Positions 54,589-63,702 of a stretch of 64,000 bases of DNA are shown here, piece by piece; within the stretch, counting starts at the first letter, position 1, and each line of letters begins with the position of its first letter. Under the pieces are notes generated by a model. The model was not told the origin of the DNA and did not search any database. It saw only the letters and a program-made list of their open reading frames with translations. Position numbers and translations under genes: made by a program. The DNA lies in assembly GCA_903887775.1 (NCBI GenBank), contig CAISRB010000015.1, positions 80,472-144,471 of the forward strand. The letters run 5' to 3'. The DNA is from an uncultured Bacteroidales bacterium (GTDB taxonomy: Bacteria; Bacteroidota; Bacteroidia; Bacteroidales; FEN-979).

Positions 54589-55791
54589 ATGACAGACTTA
54601 TTATTTACCCCTCTGCAGCTTGGCCCGCTTGTACTCCGAAACCGGGCAATCCGCTCGGCAGCGTTTGAAGGCATGTGCCCCGGTAACCTCGTTTCAGATG
54701 ATCTTATTAATTATCATCGTTCAGTTGCAGAAGGCGGAATCGGAATGACCACCGTTGCTTACGCTGCGGTCTCTCAAAGCGGACTTTCATTTGAACACCA
54801 GCTATGGCTCAGGAAGGAGGCAGTACCCTCACTTAAAACACTCACTGATGCTGTGCATAAGGCAGGATCTGCCGTTGCACTTCAGATCGGGCATTGCGGA
54901 CAGATGGCAAAGACTTCGGTCAGCGGTGAATGCCTTTCACCATCAGGAAGGTTCAATTTATACGGCCCGACCTGGCCCAGGGCGATGAAGGAGGCCGATA
55001 TCAGGCAGGTTGTTGCAGATTTCGGTCAGGCGGTGCACCTGGCTCGTGAAAGCGGTTTCGACGCCGTGGAAGTGCATGCCGGGCATGGCTATCTCATCAG
55101 CCAGTTCCTTTCTTCATATACGAACAAGAGGAAGGATGAATATGGTGGCAACTTCGTGAATCGCAGTCGCTTCATGCGGGAAGTTATTAATGAAGTCATA
55201 AAAGCCGCCGGTTCCAATATGGCTGTCCTGGTTAAAATGAACCTGCGCGACGGATTCAGGGGGGGGCTTGAGCTTGATGAATCTGTTGAAGTTGCAAAAA
55301 TCCTGGAAAAATCGGGCGTGCATGCTCTGGTACTCAGCGGTGGATTTGTCAGCAGAGCCCCTATGTATGTGATGCGTGGAAGGATGCCGGTTAAAGTAAT
55401 GGCCTGCTATATGCATGAAAAATGGATGCGGCCATTTGTGCGGTGGTTCGGAAACTTACTGATGAAACCGGAACCATTCTCGGAAGCCTATTTTCTTGAG
55501 GATGCAAGAAAAATTCGGAGTTCTGTAAAGTTACCCCTCGTGTATGTGGGCGGTATGGTCTCGAAGGCAGGGATTGAAAGAGTTTTGGGGGAAGGTTTTG
55601 AATTTATTCAGATTGCCCGTGCCCTCATTCACGACCCGGCGTTTATTAATAAACTAAAAACCGGAGAGATTTCGGTCTCCGGCTGTAAGCATGCAAACTA
55701 TTGTATTGCAGTGATGTATTCAGGTAAAATGGCCTGTTATCAGAATGAAAAGCAACGTTCAGCTCCCTGGCTCAAATATCTGGAAGGATGA
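54589..55791 (+). CDS. NADH:flavin oxidoreductase (old yellow enzyme family)
   Basis: 400 residues. FMN barrel of the OYE/2,4-dienoyl-CoA reductase type: LQIGHCGQMAKTS, VEVHAGHGYLISQFLS, SSYTNKRKDEYGG, and IQIARALIHDP for the FMN phosphate. A cysteine-rich tail (GCKHANYC and KMACYQNE) recalls the 4Fe-4S site of dienoyl-CoA reductases, but the rest of that enzyme is absent. Substrate unknown. Confidence 0.85.
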   Translation: MTDLLFTPLQLGPLVLRNRAIRSAAFEGMCPGNLVSDDLINYHRSVAEGGIGMTTVAYAAVSQSGLSFEHQLWLRKEAVPSLKTLTDAVHKAGSAVALQIGHCGQMAKTSVSGECLSPSGRFNLYGPTWPRAMKEADIRQVVADFGQAVHLARESGFDAVEVHAGHGYLISQFLSSYTNKRKDEYGGNFVNRSRFMREVINEVIKAAGSNMAVLVKMNLRDGFRGGLELDESVEVAKILEKSGVHALVLSGGFVSRAPMYVMRGRMPVKVMACYMHEKWMRPFVRWFGNLLMKPEPFSEAYFLEDARKIRSSVKLPLVYVGGMVSKAGIERVLGEGFEFIQIARALIHDPAFINKLKTGEISVSGCKHANYCIAVMYSGKMACYQNEKQRSAPWLKYLEG

Positions 55792-55797
55792 CAATCC

Positions 55798-56673
55798 CTA
55801 CTGTATTTTAACAATTTTCTTAAGCATATACTGGCCATCCCTGCCAATCCGGATAAAATAAATCCCTTCGGATAACGCGCTTACATCAATTGAAGCGGGG
55901 TTGCCCGAAATTGTTATCGGCCCAAGTACCCTTCCGCCATTTATGTTGTATATATTGATTTCTTCTGCGGATGTCTTTAATGACCCGGAAAATATTCTCA
56001 GCACGGACCTGACCGGGTTCGGAGCGACCGTGAAAGTTTCTGCCGCCGGATCATTTACTTGCAGCCCAGTGGCATCCTGGTTTATACTAACCATCTGGTC
56101 GGGAACACCGGCTGCACTCACCGTGATCATAGCTGTGCGCTGGCTCCCTGTTGAATTGGCTGTGTAAATTGCCGTGATCGTGCCATTCCCTGTTCCTGAA
56201 AGCGTAACTGTGCACCAACTCTGGTCACTTGAAGAAGTCCAGCTGGTATTGGAAGTTACGGTAAAACTTGTGCTTCCCGCAGAAGATCCAACATTCCGGC
56301 TCCCAGGACTTATTGCCAGAGCATTTACAGGTTCTGCCGCAATAAATGATGCTGTCATCCCCATTGCGGCATGAGGAGTGCAAACGTAGTTGTAATTCCC
56401 TGCAACAGTGACCTTATAAGAATAGGTCGTATGCGATGAATTAATTGGCTGGTCCCAGGCCGATGCACCCGCGGGGATACCTGAAGATGTCGTGGTATGT
56501 GATCCTGATACCCAGTTCCACTTTACAGTATCTCCAACCGTCACATTAAGACTCGATGGAGTAAAAGTGTAATTACTGACCTGTACCTGGTGTGTCGTGG
56601 CAATCACATCCTGGTGAAAAATCATACCTGCCAGCAATATGATAGCAGTGAAAGTGTATATTTTGGTTTTCAT
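55798..56673 (-). CDS. Cupredoxin - BACON - T9SS-sorted exported protein
   Basis: 291 residues. Signal peptide to about 25. Cupredoxin domain (26-115) with a plausible type-1 copper set: His in SGSHTT, then Cys, His and Met in YVCTPHAAMGM. BACON-type beta-sandwich (about 118-200, VGSSAGSTSFTVTSNTSWT). T9SS sorting domain (about 212-291: APNPVRSVLRI ... GIYFIRIGRDGQYMLKKIVK). Probably a surface copper protein. It converges with the OYE gene 6 nt away. Confidence 0.88.
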   Translation of the reverse strand: MKTKIYTFTAIILLAGMIFHQDVIATTHQVQVSNYTFTPSSLNVTVGDTVKWNWVSGSHTTTSSGIPAGASAWDQPINSSHTTYSYKVTVAGNYNYVCTPHAAMGMTASFIAAEPVNALAISPGSRNVGSSAGSTSFTVTSNTSWTSSSDQSWCTVTLSGTGNGTITAIYTANSTGSQRTAMITVSAAGVPDQMVSINQDATGLQVNDPAAETFTVAPNPVRSVLRIFSGSLKTSAEEINIYNINGGRVLGPITISGNPASIDVSALSEGIYFIRIGRDGQYMLKKIVKIQ

Positions 56674-56706
56674 AGTATTTTTATATTAAATTAGACTAAA
56701 TAAATA

Positions 56707-56737
56707 CAAAGATACAATGAATAATTTGAATGTCAAG
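56707..56737 (-). promoter_or_regulatory. Promoter of the cupredoxin gene
   Basis: On the minus strand: CTTG-N19-TATCTTTG. Leader about 28 nt to the ATG at 56673. Confidence 0.6.
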
Positions 56738-56823
56738 AATTATTCTAAATAAGTTATAAGGAAATTATTAAATTTCTGAATGGTATTGCTTGCAAGGCAT
56801 TATCACTGAACCCCTGGCATGGT

Positions 56824-57399
56824 TTATTTTATCTTCTGATATTTCCCCATCAGTTCCCCTTTCGCCACGACATGGCCTTCGATAGCGCTGAGCAATTCAT
56901 TTTTTGTAATGCCTTCGTTGTTGTTAAGAACAATGTCAAGAGCAAAAATTTTAAAAAAGTACCGGTGAAGCCCCGAAGGGGGGCAGGGGCCGTGGTATTC
57001 GAGCTTTCCGGCACTGTTCCTGCCAGCTTTTATCAGGGGGCTTGGTTTATTGTTAAGCCTGAAATTCTCATTCAGATTCCTCGTTTCGGGCGGGATATTG
57101 AATAAAATGAAATGAACCCAGTCTCCATTCGGTGCATCAGGGTCATCGATGATCAGGACAATGCTTTTGCTTTCCCCGGGAAGAATGCTCCATCCGAGAA
57201 AAGGGGAGATGTTGTCCCCTTCACATGTATATTTTGACGGGATCATCCCGCCAGGGGCAAATGCCGGCGATTGTACAAGTATTTCTTTCATGGTTTGTAA
57301 TGTTTTTTGGGGTTGTGCATTAATGCCTTCAGGATTTTGACTGATCAATAAAGCAAGTGGTAAAATTACCGGTAACCAATTGGCAAAATGTTTTTTCAT
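56824..57399 (-). CDS. PEBP (YbhB/YbcL, RKIP-like) family exported protein
   Basis: 191 residues from ATG 57399 (MKKHFANWLPVILPLALL); three further ATG codons lie up to 57414. Signal peptide to about 28. PEBP signatures DDPDAPNGDWVHFILFNIP and GPCPPSGLHRYFFKIFALD. Phosphatidylethanolamine-binding fold; bacterial function is unclear. Confidence 0.88.
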   Translation of the reverse strand: MKKHFANWLPVILPLALLISQNPEGINAQPQKTLQTMKEILVQSPAFAPGGMIPSKYTCEGDNISPFLGWSILPGESKSIVLIIDDPDAPNGDWVHFILFNIPPETRNLNENFRLNNKPSPLIKAGRNSAGKLEYHGPCPPSGLHRYFFKIFALDIVLNNNEGITKNELLSAIEGHVVAKGELMGKYQKIK

Positions 57400-57461
57400 T
57401 TTATACATCATCATATCAGGCTGTAAAATTAATTGAATTAAGGATTGATCGATCCGGATAG

Positions 57462-57492
57462 ATTGAACAGGCCATGATAATGATTATTTTTG
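57462..57492 (+). promoter_or_regulatory. Promoter of the GH29 fucosidase gene
   Basis: ATTG-N19-TATTTTTG, close to the Bacteroidetes consensus; start about 57499, leader near 17 nt to the ATG at 57516. Confidence 0.55.
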
Positions 57493-57515
57493 GACAAAAT
57501 TAATCCGCAGACTTG

Positions 57516-58922
57516 ATGAAAACAATTCGAAGCAGTATCATTTCAGGTTTTCTTTTAGTATTTCAGATTATGGTTTATACTTACCCGGCTTTTTCACAAG
57601 AAAGCAGAAACCCGGATAAAGAAACCGATTCCCTTGTTTTGCAGAAACTCGATCAATGGAAAAACCTGAAGTTCGGGCTGCTGATGCATTGGGGCACTTA
57701 TTCTCAATGGGGGATCGTTGAATCCTGGTCGTTATGCAGCGAGGATGAACCCTGGTGTATACGTAAAATGAAAAATTATGCGGATTATTGCAAGGCTTAT
57801 GTCCAGTTGAAGACCACCTTTAACCCTGTTAAGTTCGACCCTGATAATTGGGCTGCCGCTGCTAAATACGCCGGGATGAAATATGTTGTGTTTACCACGA
57901 AGCATCATGACGGCTTCTGCATGTTCGATACAAAACAAACCGATTATAAGATCAACGATAAGGATTGTCCGTTCCACCTGAACCCAAAAGCCAATGTGAC
58001 CAGGGAAATATTTGATGCATTCAGGAAGCAGGGATTCTGGACCGGCGCTTATTTTTCGAAGCCCGACTGGCATTCGAACGACTACTGGGCAGAGGAATGG
58101 GCCACTCCAAACCGGAATGTGAACTATAGTATAAAAAAATACCCTGAGCGGTGGCAGCGGTTCTGTGATTTTACCTATAACCAGATCAATGAACTTACTA
58201 CCCAGTATGGCAAGGTTGATATTTTATGGCTGGATGGCGGATGGGTTAGTGTTCAGAACGGGCAGGATATCAATATGCCGAAGATAGCCGCGATGGCAAG
58301 AAAGAACCAGCCGGGTATTATCGTCGTGGATCGTGCTGTTGGAGGGAGATATGAAAATTACCGCACACCTGAGCAGGAGATACCCGACACACCTCCCGAT
58401 TACCCCTGGGAGACCTGCATGACCATGGCAAGTTCCTGGTCCTATGTTCCTGGCGATATATACAAGCCTGCGAATAAAATTATTCATATGCTGGCTGATG
58501 TTGTTTGTAAAGGGGGCAACTACCTGCTTAACATCGGCCCTTCCCCGGAGGGTATCCTGGCCGATACAGCCTATGCGCGCCTTCGGGAAATCGGCGACTG
58601 GATGAAGATCAACGGGAGTGCTATTTATAATTCACGGCCTGTGAATCCGCTTAAATATAAAAATGTCTGCTTTACCGCCGGCCCTGACGGATCGGTTTAC
58701 TGCATTTATCTGGCCGCTGAAGATGAGAAAATCATGCCTGCAAGCGTGTTTATTGACGGATTTCAGCCTTTAAAAGCATCGGTGGTCACCCTTCTTGGAA
58801 AAACTGGAAACATAAAGTGGAAACAGGAAGATAGCGGTTTCAGACTTTTTATTTCATCTGCGGATCAGAAAGCACCTCCATGCCGGCATGCATGGGTTTT
58901 TCGGGTACAAGTAGCGAAATAG
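57516..58922 (+). CDS. GH29 alpha-L-fucosidase, exported
   Basis: 468 residues from ATG 57516 (TTG one codon earlier). Signal peptide to about 27. GH29 motifs: FGLLMHWGTYSQWG, YVVFTTKHHDGFCMFDT, and DILWLDGGW, whose Asp is the nucleophile. The C-terminal 90 residues form a beta-sandwich. Removes terminal fucose from glycans. No other fucose genes nearby. Confidence 0.92.
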   Translation: MKTIRSSIISGFLLVFQIMVYTYPAFSQESRNPDKETDSLVLQKLDQWKNLKFGLLMHWGTYSQWGIVESWSLCSEDEPWCIRKMKNYADYCKAYVQLKTTFNPVKFDPDNWAAAAKYAGMKYVVFTTKHHDGFCMFDTKQTDYKINDKDCPFHLNPKANVTREIFDAFRKQGFWTGAYFSKPDWHSNDYWAEEWATPNRNVNYSIKKYPERWQRFCDFTYNQINELTTQYGKVDILWLDGGWVSVQNGQDINMPKIAAMARKNQPGIIVVDRAVGGRYENYRTPEQEIPDTPPDYPWETCMTMASSWSYVPGDIYKPANKIIHMLADVVCKGGNYLLNIGPSPEGILADTAYARLREIGDWMKINGSAIYNSRPVNPLKYKNVCFTAGPDGSVYCIYLAAEDEKIMPASVFIDGFQPLKASVVTLLGKTGNIKWKQEDSGFRLFISSADQKAPPCRHAWVFRVQVAK

Positions 58923-58964
58923 CAAAATTTCTGTAATTCGAAATCTGATATCTCATATCCGGCA

Positions 58965-60908
58965 TTAGTCATGAAATCTCCAGCTTACACCGAACTTGAA
59001 TGAAGCATCCTGGTTCGGGTAATGGGGAGAAGCATAATAAGTCCTTCCTTCGAAAAACGAGCCCCAGTTCGTATATGCTACGAAAAACCTGGCCCTCTGG
59101 ATCTTTATATTAATGAAAACATCCATATACAAATAGTTTCCGATCTGTTTCTTGTCCTGGAGGTAGTAAGACCTTAGTGCGGGCATGTAACCATCGGCAT
59201 AATACAGTGTATTGTAATAAAAAGTAAGACCGGGCTGCAGAAGCGCTGCGCCTTTAAACAAAGGTTGAGTGTAAAAAACGGAAAGGTTCCCCATAAAGGC
59301 CGGAAGCCTTAATATCGTAGTCCCCTGTACGGTCTGATACACCAGCTGGGTGCGGATCCTGAACCTCCACAAATTCAGATCCGTATTGAAATACACGTAC
59401 AAATACCCGAATTCATTTTTGAACTGTTTAGGCAGGGCGTTGGAATCAAGATACACAAAATTCGTGATCCTGTTGAAATTGAAACCGGCGTTCAGGAATT
59501 TGAATTTGTAATCAAAACCGCCGGAAATCAGTCCCTGTTTGTTGAACGCAGTATCCCATTTGAAATTATTCCCGAGGAAATGATTGTAAAACCATCCGGG
59601 TTGCTGATAGGCATAGATACCCGAAAGGGTGATCGTCCCTGCATTTTTATTCTGTTTGCCAAGAATACTGCTGAGGTTTACTCTCAGGCTGAAATCACCC
59701 TCGTTATAATCTCCCAGGACGTAATCCCCATGGGCTTCCAGCAGCAAAGATGAAAAAGGCTGAAAATACAAGGCAACTTTGGGAATATATTGTATGAAAT
59801 AGCGATGCTGAAATAAACTGTCTTTGAAAGAATAATGAATGTATTGCTGACGGATGCCGGCTTCAATCTGGAGAAGCCTTAGTTTCCTGTCTTTTCTGAA
59901 AGTCGGGTTGGACCAGGTAAGTTCATTAACAATCTTGTCGATAGTGATGGAATCCCTTGTGCCGAAATGATCGAGGTATACATTTTTATAGAAGCCTGTA
60001 TCAAGAAAAGAGTCCATATAGTTCTGTACCTGCCGGTTAAAATAGAACGCATAAGACAAACGGCCGAGATCAAAATGACTGCTGTTCAGGAAAGCAGTAT
60101 CTTTTTCATCCCGGGCATGCCTGGAAAGATTAAAATAGTGTTTCGTGTAGAATCCCGATTCCTTCATCCGGTTCTCAGCATATTGCAGATTAACTCCAAT
60201 AGCCTGACGATTCTTTTCTGTATTGTTTTCAAACATGCTGTCATATTTTATTCCGCCATTTTCAAAATTCCTCAAGCGGTTAAAAATGAAGTTTGAAATA
60301 AAACCGTAGCGTTTATCTTTTGTAAAATACTGTAAGGTCAGAACGAAGTTGATGTCATTGGTCCTTTGCCTCACGTAAGCCCCGGGGGCATTCATCACGC
60401 GTAAATCAAAACCCAGGTTCAGGCTTTTGTACAGATTCCTGCTGAAAATTGCATGAAACGTGTTCTCTTTCTTCGGGCCCTGGAAGTATGAAACTTCGGT
60501 GAAAGTTTTATAAATTTTATAATATTTTACACTGTCGTTTCGATACATGTACAGGTCGAAGGAATGAATCCCGAAGTCCCAGCCGCTTGGTCTCATGAAA
60601 GGGTAAGGGACCAGGTCCCGGCTATTGGAACCGACGTTTCCCAGGTTGGCCGAGAACCTGTCTTTTTTATACTGCGGATCGTAGTTCTGGAAACCGCTGA
60701 GCGCAGTATCATAGGCATGCATGTTCAGGAGGCCGATTTTCTCAAAATCGTTGTAAAGGAAAGATACGATAGTGGAATCCCGGGCGATTTTTGGTTTTTT
60801 CATTTTCTTCTGCAATGCCACGGTATCCTGTCCACCTGCAAATAAAGAGAGTGAGCAGAAGCAAACCAAATGCAGCAAGAAAAGGAGATTCCTTAATGGT
60901 ATGGGCAT
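58965..60908 (-). CDS. Putative outer membrane porin of Bacteroidetes type
   Basis: 647 residues from ATG 60908 (MPIPLRNLLFLLHLV), whose signal peptide is clean; the frame extends to 60986 with unlikely residues. The mature protein has alternating-strand barrel character throughout and ends in Phe-His-Asp (GVSWRFHD). Resembles the large putative-porin family found widely in Bacteroidetes. Substrate unknown. Confidence 0.75.
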   Translation of the reverse strand: MPIPLRNLLFLLHLVCFCSLSLFAGGQDTVALQKKMKKPKIARDSTIVSFLYNDFEKIGLLNMHAYDTALSGFQNYDPQYKKDRFSANLGNVGSNSRDLVPYPFMRPSGWDFGIHSFDLYMYRNDSVKYYKIYKTFTEVSYFQGPKKENTFHAIFSRNLYKSLNLGFDLRVMNAPGAYVRQRTNDINFVLTLQYFTKDKRYGFISNFIFNRLRNFENGGIKYDSMFENNTEKNRQAIGVNLQYAENRMKESGFYTKHYFNLSRHARDEKDTAFLNSSHFDLGRLSYAFYFNRQVQNYMDSFLDTGFYKNVYLDHFGTRDSITIDKIVNELTWSNPTFRKDRKLRLLQIEAGIRQQYIHYSFKDSLFQHRYFIQYIPKVALYFQPFSSLLLEAHGDYVLGDYNEGDFSLRVNLSSILGKQNKNAGTITLSGIYAYQQPGWFYNHFLGNNFKWDTAFNKQGLISGGFDYKFKFLNAGFNFNRITNFVYLDSNALPKQFKNEFGYLYVYFNTDLNLWRFRIRTQLVYQTVQGTTILRLPAFMGNLSVFYTQPLFKGAALLQPGLTFYYNTLYYADGYMPALRSYYLQDKKQIGNYLYMDVFINIKIQRARFFVAYTNWGSFFEGRTYYASPHYPNQDASFKFGVSWRFHD

Positions 60909-61012
60909 CGGGCGGATAGGTTTTCGGGCTGCTAAGTTAAGAAATGTCAGGGAATCATCAGGATTTTGCAAACTCGTTAATAGCATGCACCCGGCCCGGC
61001 TGCTTAATTAAA

Positions 61013-61117
61013 TCATAATTTCCCGAGCCATTTTTTTATGATCATGAACAACTCTTCAGGGCCAATGGGTTTGGCAAGAAAATCATTGCATTTTGCATCA
61101 ACCGTATCATGGCAGGA
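61013..61117 (-). pseudogene. Remnant of a response-regulator receiver domain
   Basis: Minus-strand frame HDTVDAKCNDFLAKPIGPEE then LFMIIKKWLGKL and a stop is the end of a CheY-like domain (conserved Lys-Pro of the receiver). An in-frame stop lies just upstream (61118-61120), and nothing further upstream looks like a receiver, so only about 33 codons survive. Confidence 0.6.
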
Positions 61118-61142
61118 TCAGGATGAACTGTTTCGATGTTTT

Positions 61143-61240
61143 CATTTGTTAATATTTATTTTTTACAAATTGGTTAAATGGAATACCCATAATTAACATT
61201 CGGGGTTGATATGAACCTAGTTCTTATGGGTATTTCATAT
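61143..61240. repeat. Hairpin element, copy C
   Basis: Diverged copy of the element at 54318: CATTTGTTAATATTTATT, ACAAATTGGTTAAATGG, then ATGGAATACCCAT and ATGGGTATTTCAT as the inverted ends. The loop differs (about 40 nt). Confidence 0.75.
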
Positions 61241-61256
61241 GATGTAGTCTCCGATT

Positions 61257-63263
61257 TTATTTTTTTACTGGTGTAAAACTCAGGGTATTCAGAACGCCGC
61301 TGTTTTTCAGCATCAGGTTGAAACTGCATGCGCCGCAATAGCCATGATCCTGATCATGGTCCTGCCCGCCTGGCGAAAAACAAGCCGGCAGGGGTAAGCT
61401 GGTCAGCGAGGGCATCAAGGTATTATCCGTCTGATTCATGCCTAGGGTTGTTTTCCTGCTTATCGGATATTCCTTCCCTTCGAAAACTGTGCCCCATATG
61501 GGAACATCCTTGAGGTTGATCGGTTCAACTGTCAAAGGATCCTGTTCGAGAATGGTGAAGTTGGCGATCTTGCCCGGGGCAATGCTTCCGAGTTCGTTTT
61601 CTTTTTGCCAGGAATAGGCTGATTCAATTGTAATGGCGCGTAAGGCATCCATGACGCTGATACGCTGTTCGGGAGCTGCAACACGGCCTGAGGGTGTGAT
61701 GCGGTTTACGGCACACCATGCCAGGAAGAGCGGGTCGGAAGGTGCCATCGGAAGGTCGGAATGGAACGATAAAGGAATATGATGTTTAAGCACGGAAGCG
61801 GAACGCACCATCACATCCGCCCTCTCAGGACCTAATCCTACCTTGCTGTATTTGTCGGCAAACCCCACAGGATAGTAGGGATTGGCGCTTACAATTGCCC
61901 CAAGCCGGGCGATCCGGTCAACCTGTTCTTCGGATGAATTGGCGAAGTGAACGATCACCGAGCGGTGGTTTGCCCTTGGATTTTCGGCCATGCGGCGTTC
62001 CAGCGCATTCAGCAGGACTTCGAGGCCTTCATCCCCGTTCACATGAACATGGATCTGGTAACCGGCATCCCAGTATGCTTTGGTTCGTTGTTCAAGGTTC
62101 TCTGGTGTGACCATCCATTCACCATGATGAGCGGGATCGGGCTTGCCGTCGGTTCCCAGGTACGGTTGCTTCATTTGCATGAGCTGGGAGATAATGGCAC
62201 CATCGGCGAAGAGCTTGATCTGTTTCGGGAAGAAACAAACTTTACCCGTCAAATGGGAATTGATGATTTTTTCACCATCCGCAATGGCTTCTTCTGCAGG
62301 TACTCCCTGGTCGATATAACCCCGGCCGTCAATAATAAAAAACGAATACATGGGAGTATCGCCAGCGCCAAGGATCCTTTCATACATCTCAAGCAGGCCC
62401 GGCGCCAGCAGCGCACCAGGTTCATTGTAAGCAGTGACTCCCTTCGAGTGCAAGTAAGCGATCATCTGTTTGAGCCCGAACTCGAGCCGTTGTGGTGTCA
62501 CGAAGACCTTCATCAGCGGTCCTATCACGAGATTTGTCCCGGTTTCCCACCAATGGCCTTCGGCCCAGTTCATCATGTTACTGGCATCGCCTTTGCCCTG
62601 CATCGATTGTTCAGTCAATTGAAGGGTGTTGAGAGCCGCAGTGTTCATGTAAAATTCATGACATGACCTTTGCCAGATCATGATAGGCCTGGTTGAGCTT
62701 ACCGAATCGAGGATTGACCGGCTCATCCTGCCATGCCAGAGGCTGTGGTAACCCCATGAAAAAAGCCATTCTTTCCCGTCTTTCATGGCCGCCTCGGCTG
62801 CTTTTAAGCGCTTCATATACTCCGAAGGGGTTGAGGCTGCACTGAATGTCCTTTCAGGCATGACCCATTCTTCGGGGGCAATGACTTCAGTCGAAAGCGT
62901 AAGTCCGCCCAGGATGGGATGCAAATGCTGGTCGATGAAGCCCGGAAGTATGATTTTATTTGCAAATGTTTCATCCACAATATATTTGGTATTGCCTATG
63001 GCTGCCTTTACCTGTGAAAGAGAACCAACGGCAACAATAAATTTACCTGAAACTGCTACCGCTGTTGCTTCAGGATTGTCCTGTTCCATCGTAATGACCT
63101 TCCTGGCCGTAAAAATCGTAATTATCCCGGGCTGATTTGCCGATAATCCGTTTGTAATAAGCTTATTTGCTTCACCCTGGGCAAAGCTGAAGGCTGGCAT
63201 GATAGTCAGGATTAAAAGAATGATTATCGTTGGCAGGAATGCCGGTTGGGATGTTTTGTTCAT
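61257..63263 (-). CDS. Exported amidohydrolase (YtcJ-like, amidohydrolase 3 family)
   Basis: 668 residues with a signal peptide (to about 29). LPGFIDQHLHP is the first metal-binding motif; HVHVNGDEGL and SVIVHFANS carry further metal ligands, and SFHSDLPMAPSDPLFLAW the late Asp. The mature protein ends in a Cys/His-rich tail of about 35 residues (HDQDHGYCGACSFN), unusual in the family. Substrate not predictable. Confidence 0.88.
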   Translation of the reverse strand: MNKTSQPAFLPTIIILLILTIMPAFSFAQGEANKLITNGLSANQPGIITIFTARKVITMEQDNPEATAVAVSGKFIVAVGSLSQVKAAIGNTKYIVDETFANKIILPGFIDQHLHPILGGLTLSTEVIAPEEWVMPERTFSAASTPSEYMKRLKAAEAAMKDGKEWLFSWGYHSLWHGRMSRSILDSVSSTRPIMIWQRSCHEFYMNTAALNTLQLTEQSMQGKGDASNMMNWAEGHWWETGTNLVIGPLMKVFVTPQRLEFGLKQMIAYLHSKGVTAYNEPGALLAPGLLEMYERILGAGDTPMYSFFIIDGRGYIDQGVPAEEAIADGEKIINSHLTGKVCFFPKQIKLFADGAIISQLMQMKQPYLGTDGKPDPAHHGEWMVTPENLEQRTKAYWDAGYQIHVHVNGDEGLEVLLNALERRMAENPRANHRSVIVHFANSSEEQVDRIARLGAIVSANPYYPVGFADKYSKVGLGPERADVMVRSASVLKHHIPLSFHSDLPMAPSDPLFLAWCAVNRITPSGRVAAPEQRISVMDALRAITIESAYSWQKENELGSIAPGKIANFTILEQDPLTVEPINLKDVPIWGTVFEGKEYPISRKTTLGMNQTDNTLMPSLTSLPLPACFSPGGQDHDQDHGYCGACSFNLMLKNSGVLNTLSFTPVKK

Positions 63264-63486
63264 AGCACAGAAGATATTAATAGATTGGAATTTTGGTTGA
63301 TTTTTTAAAGGCCGGTTGTTATATTCTGGGGATTTAATATAAAGGTACGTAATTTCATCTGATTATAATGAATGGGGCCTGTCCCGTTTAATCACTTCGA
63401 TTCGGCAGGAGCCGAACCATCGGCGTTGATGCCTGCATTCTACGAAAAATCTACAGAAAGCCGGTTGTAAAAACAACAAAGAGGGC
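63264..63486. other. Intergenic stretch before the rRNA terminator
   Basis: About 220 bp with a small hairpin (TTCGGC-AGGA-GCCGAA, 63401-63416). No gene or tRNA recognised. Confidence 0.4.
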
Positions 63487-63519
63487 AAAAAAAAATCCCG
63501 GTCTTATGGACCGGGATTT
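63487..63519 (-). terminator. Intrinsic terminator of the rRNA operon
   Basis: 11-bp perfect stem AAATCCCGGTC with loop TTATG; on the minus strand it is followed by a run of T, just after the 5S gene. Confidence 0.9.
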
Positions 63520-63526
63520 AGAAAAG

Positions 63527-63637
63527 ATCGGCAACGACATACTCTCCCACTTGGTATAGCAGTACCATCTGCGCAAGTGGGCTTAACGATTCTGTTCGGA
63601 AAGGGAAGAAGTGATCACCACTGCAATAGTCACCGTA
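63527..63637 (-). rRNA. rrf: 5S ribosomal RNA
   Basis: The minus strand reads CGGTGACTATTGCAGTGGTG ... GTATGTCGTTGCCG; the ends pair to form helix I, and GTGATCACTTCTTCCC and CCGAACAGAATCGTTAAGC are 5S landmarks. About 111 nt; the ends are estimates. Confidence 0.93.
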
Positions 63638-63702
63638 ATATCTTGAATATGTTATGACATATATTAGAAAGAAAATACACAGTTCGACTTAAGTTTAACA
63701 CG

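Noticed and set aside
63378..63430. Possible C-terminal remnant of a gene (AGINADGSAPAESK then stop, minus strand)
   Set aside because: Only 15 codons between two stops; too short to tell from chance.
63264..63486. tRNA gene near the rRNA operon
   Set aside because: A small hairpin is present, but no cloverleaf or TTCGANNC arm in the right place.
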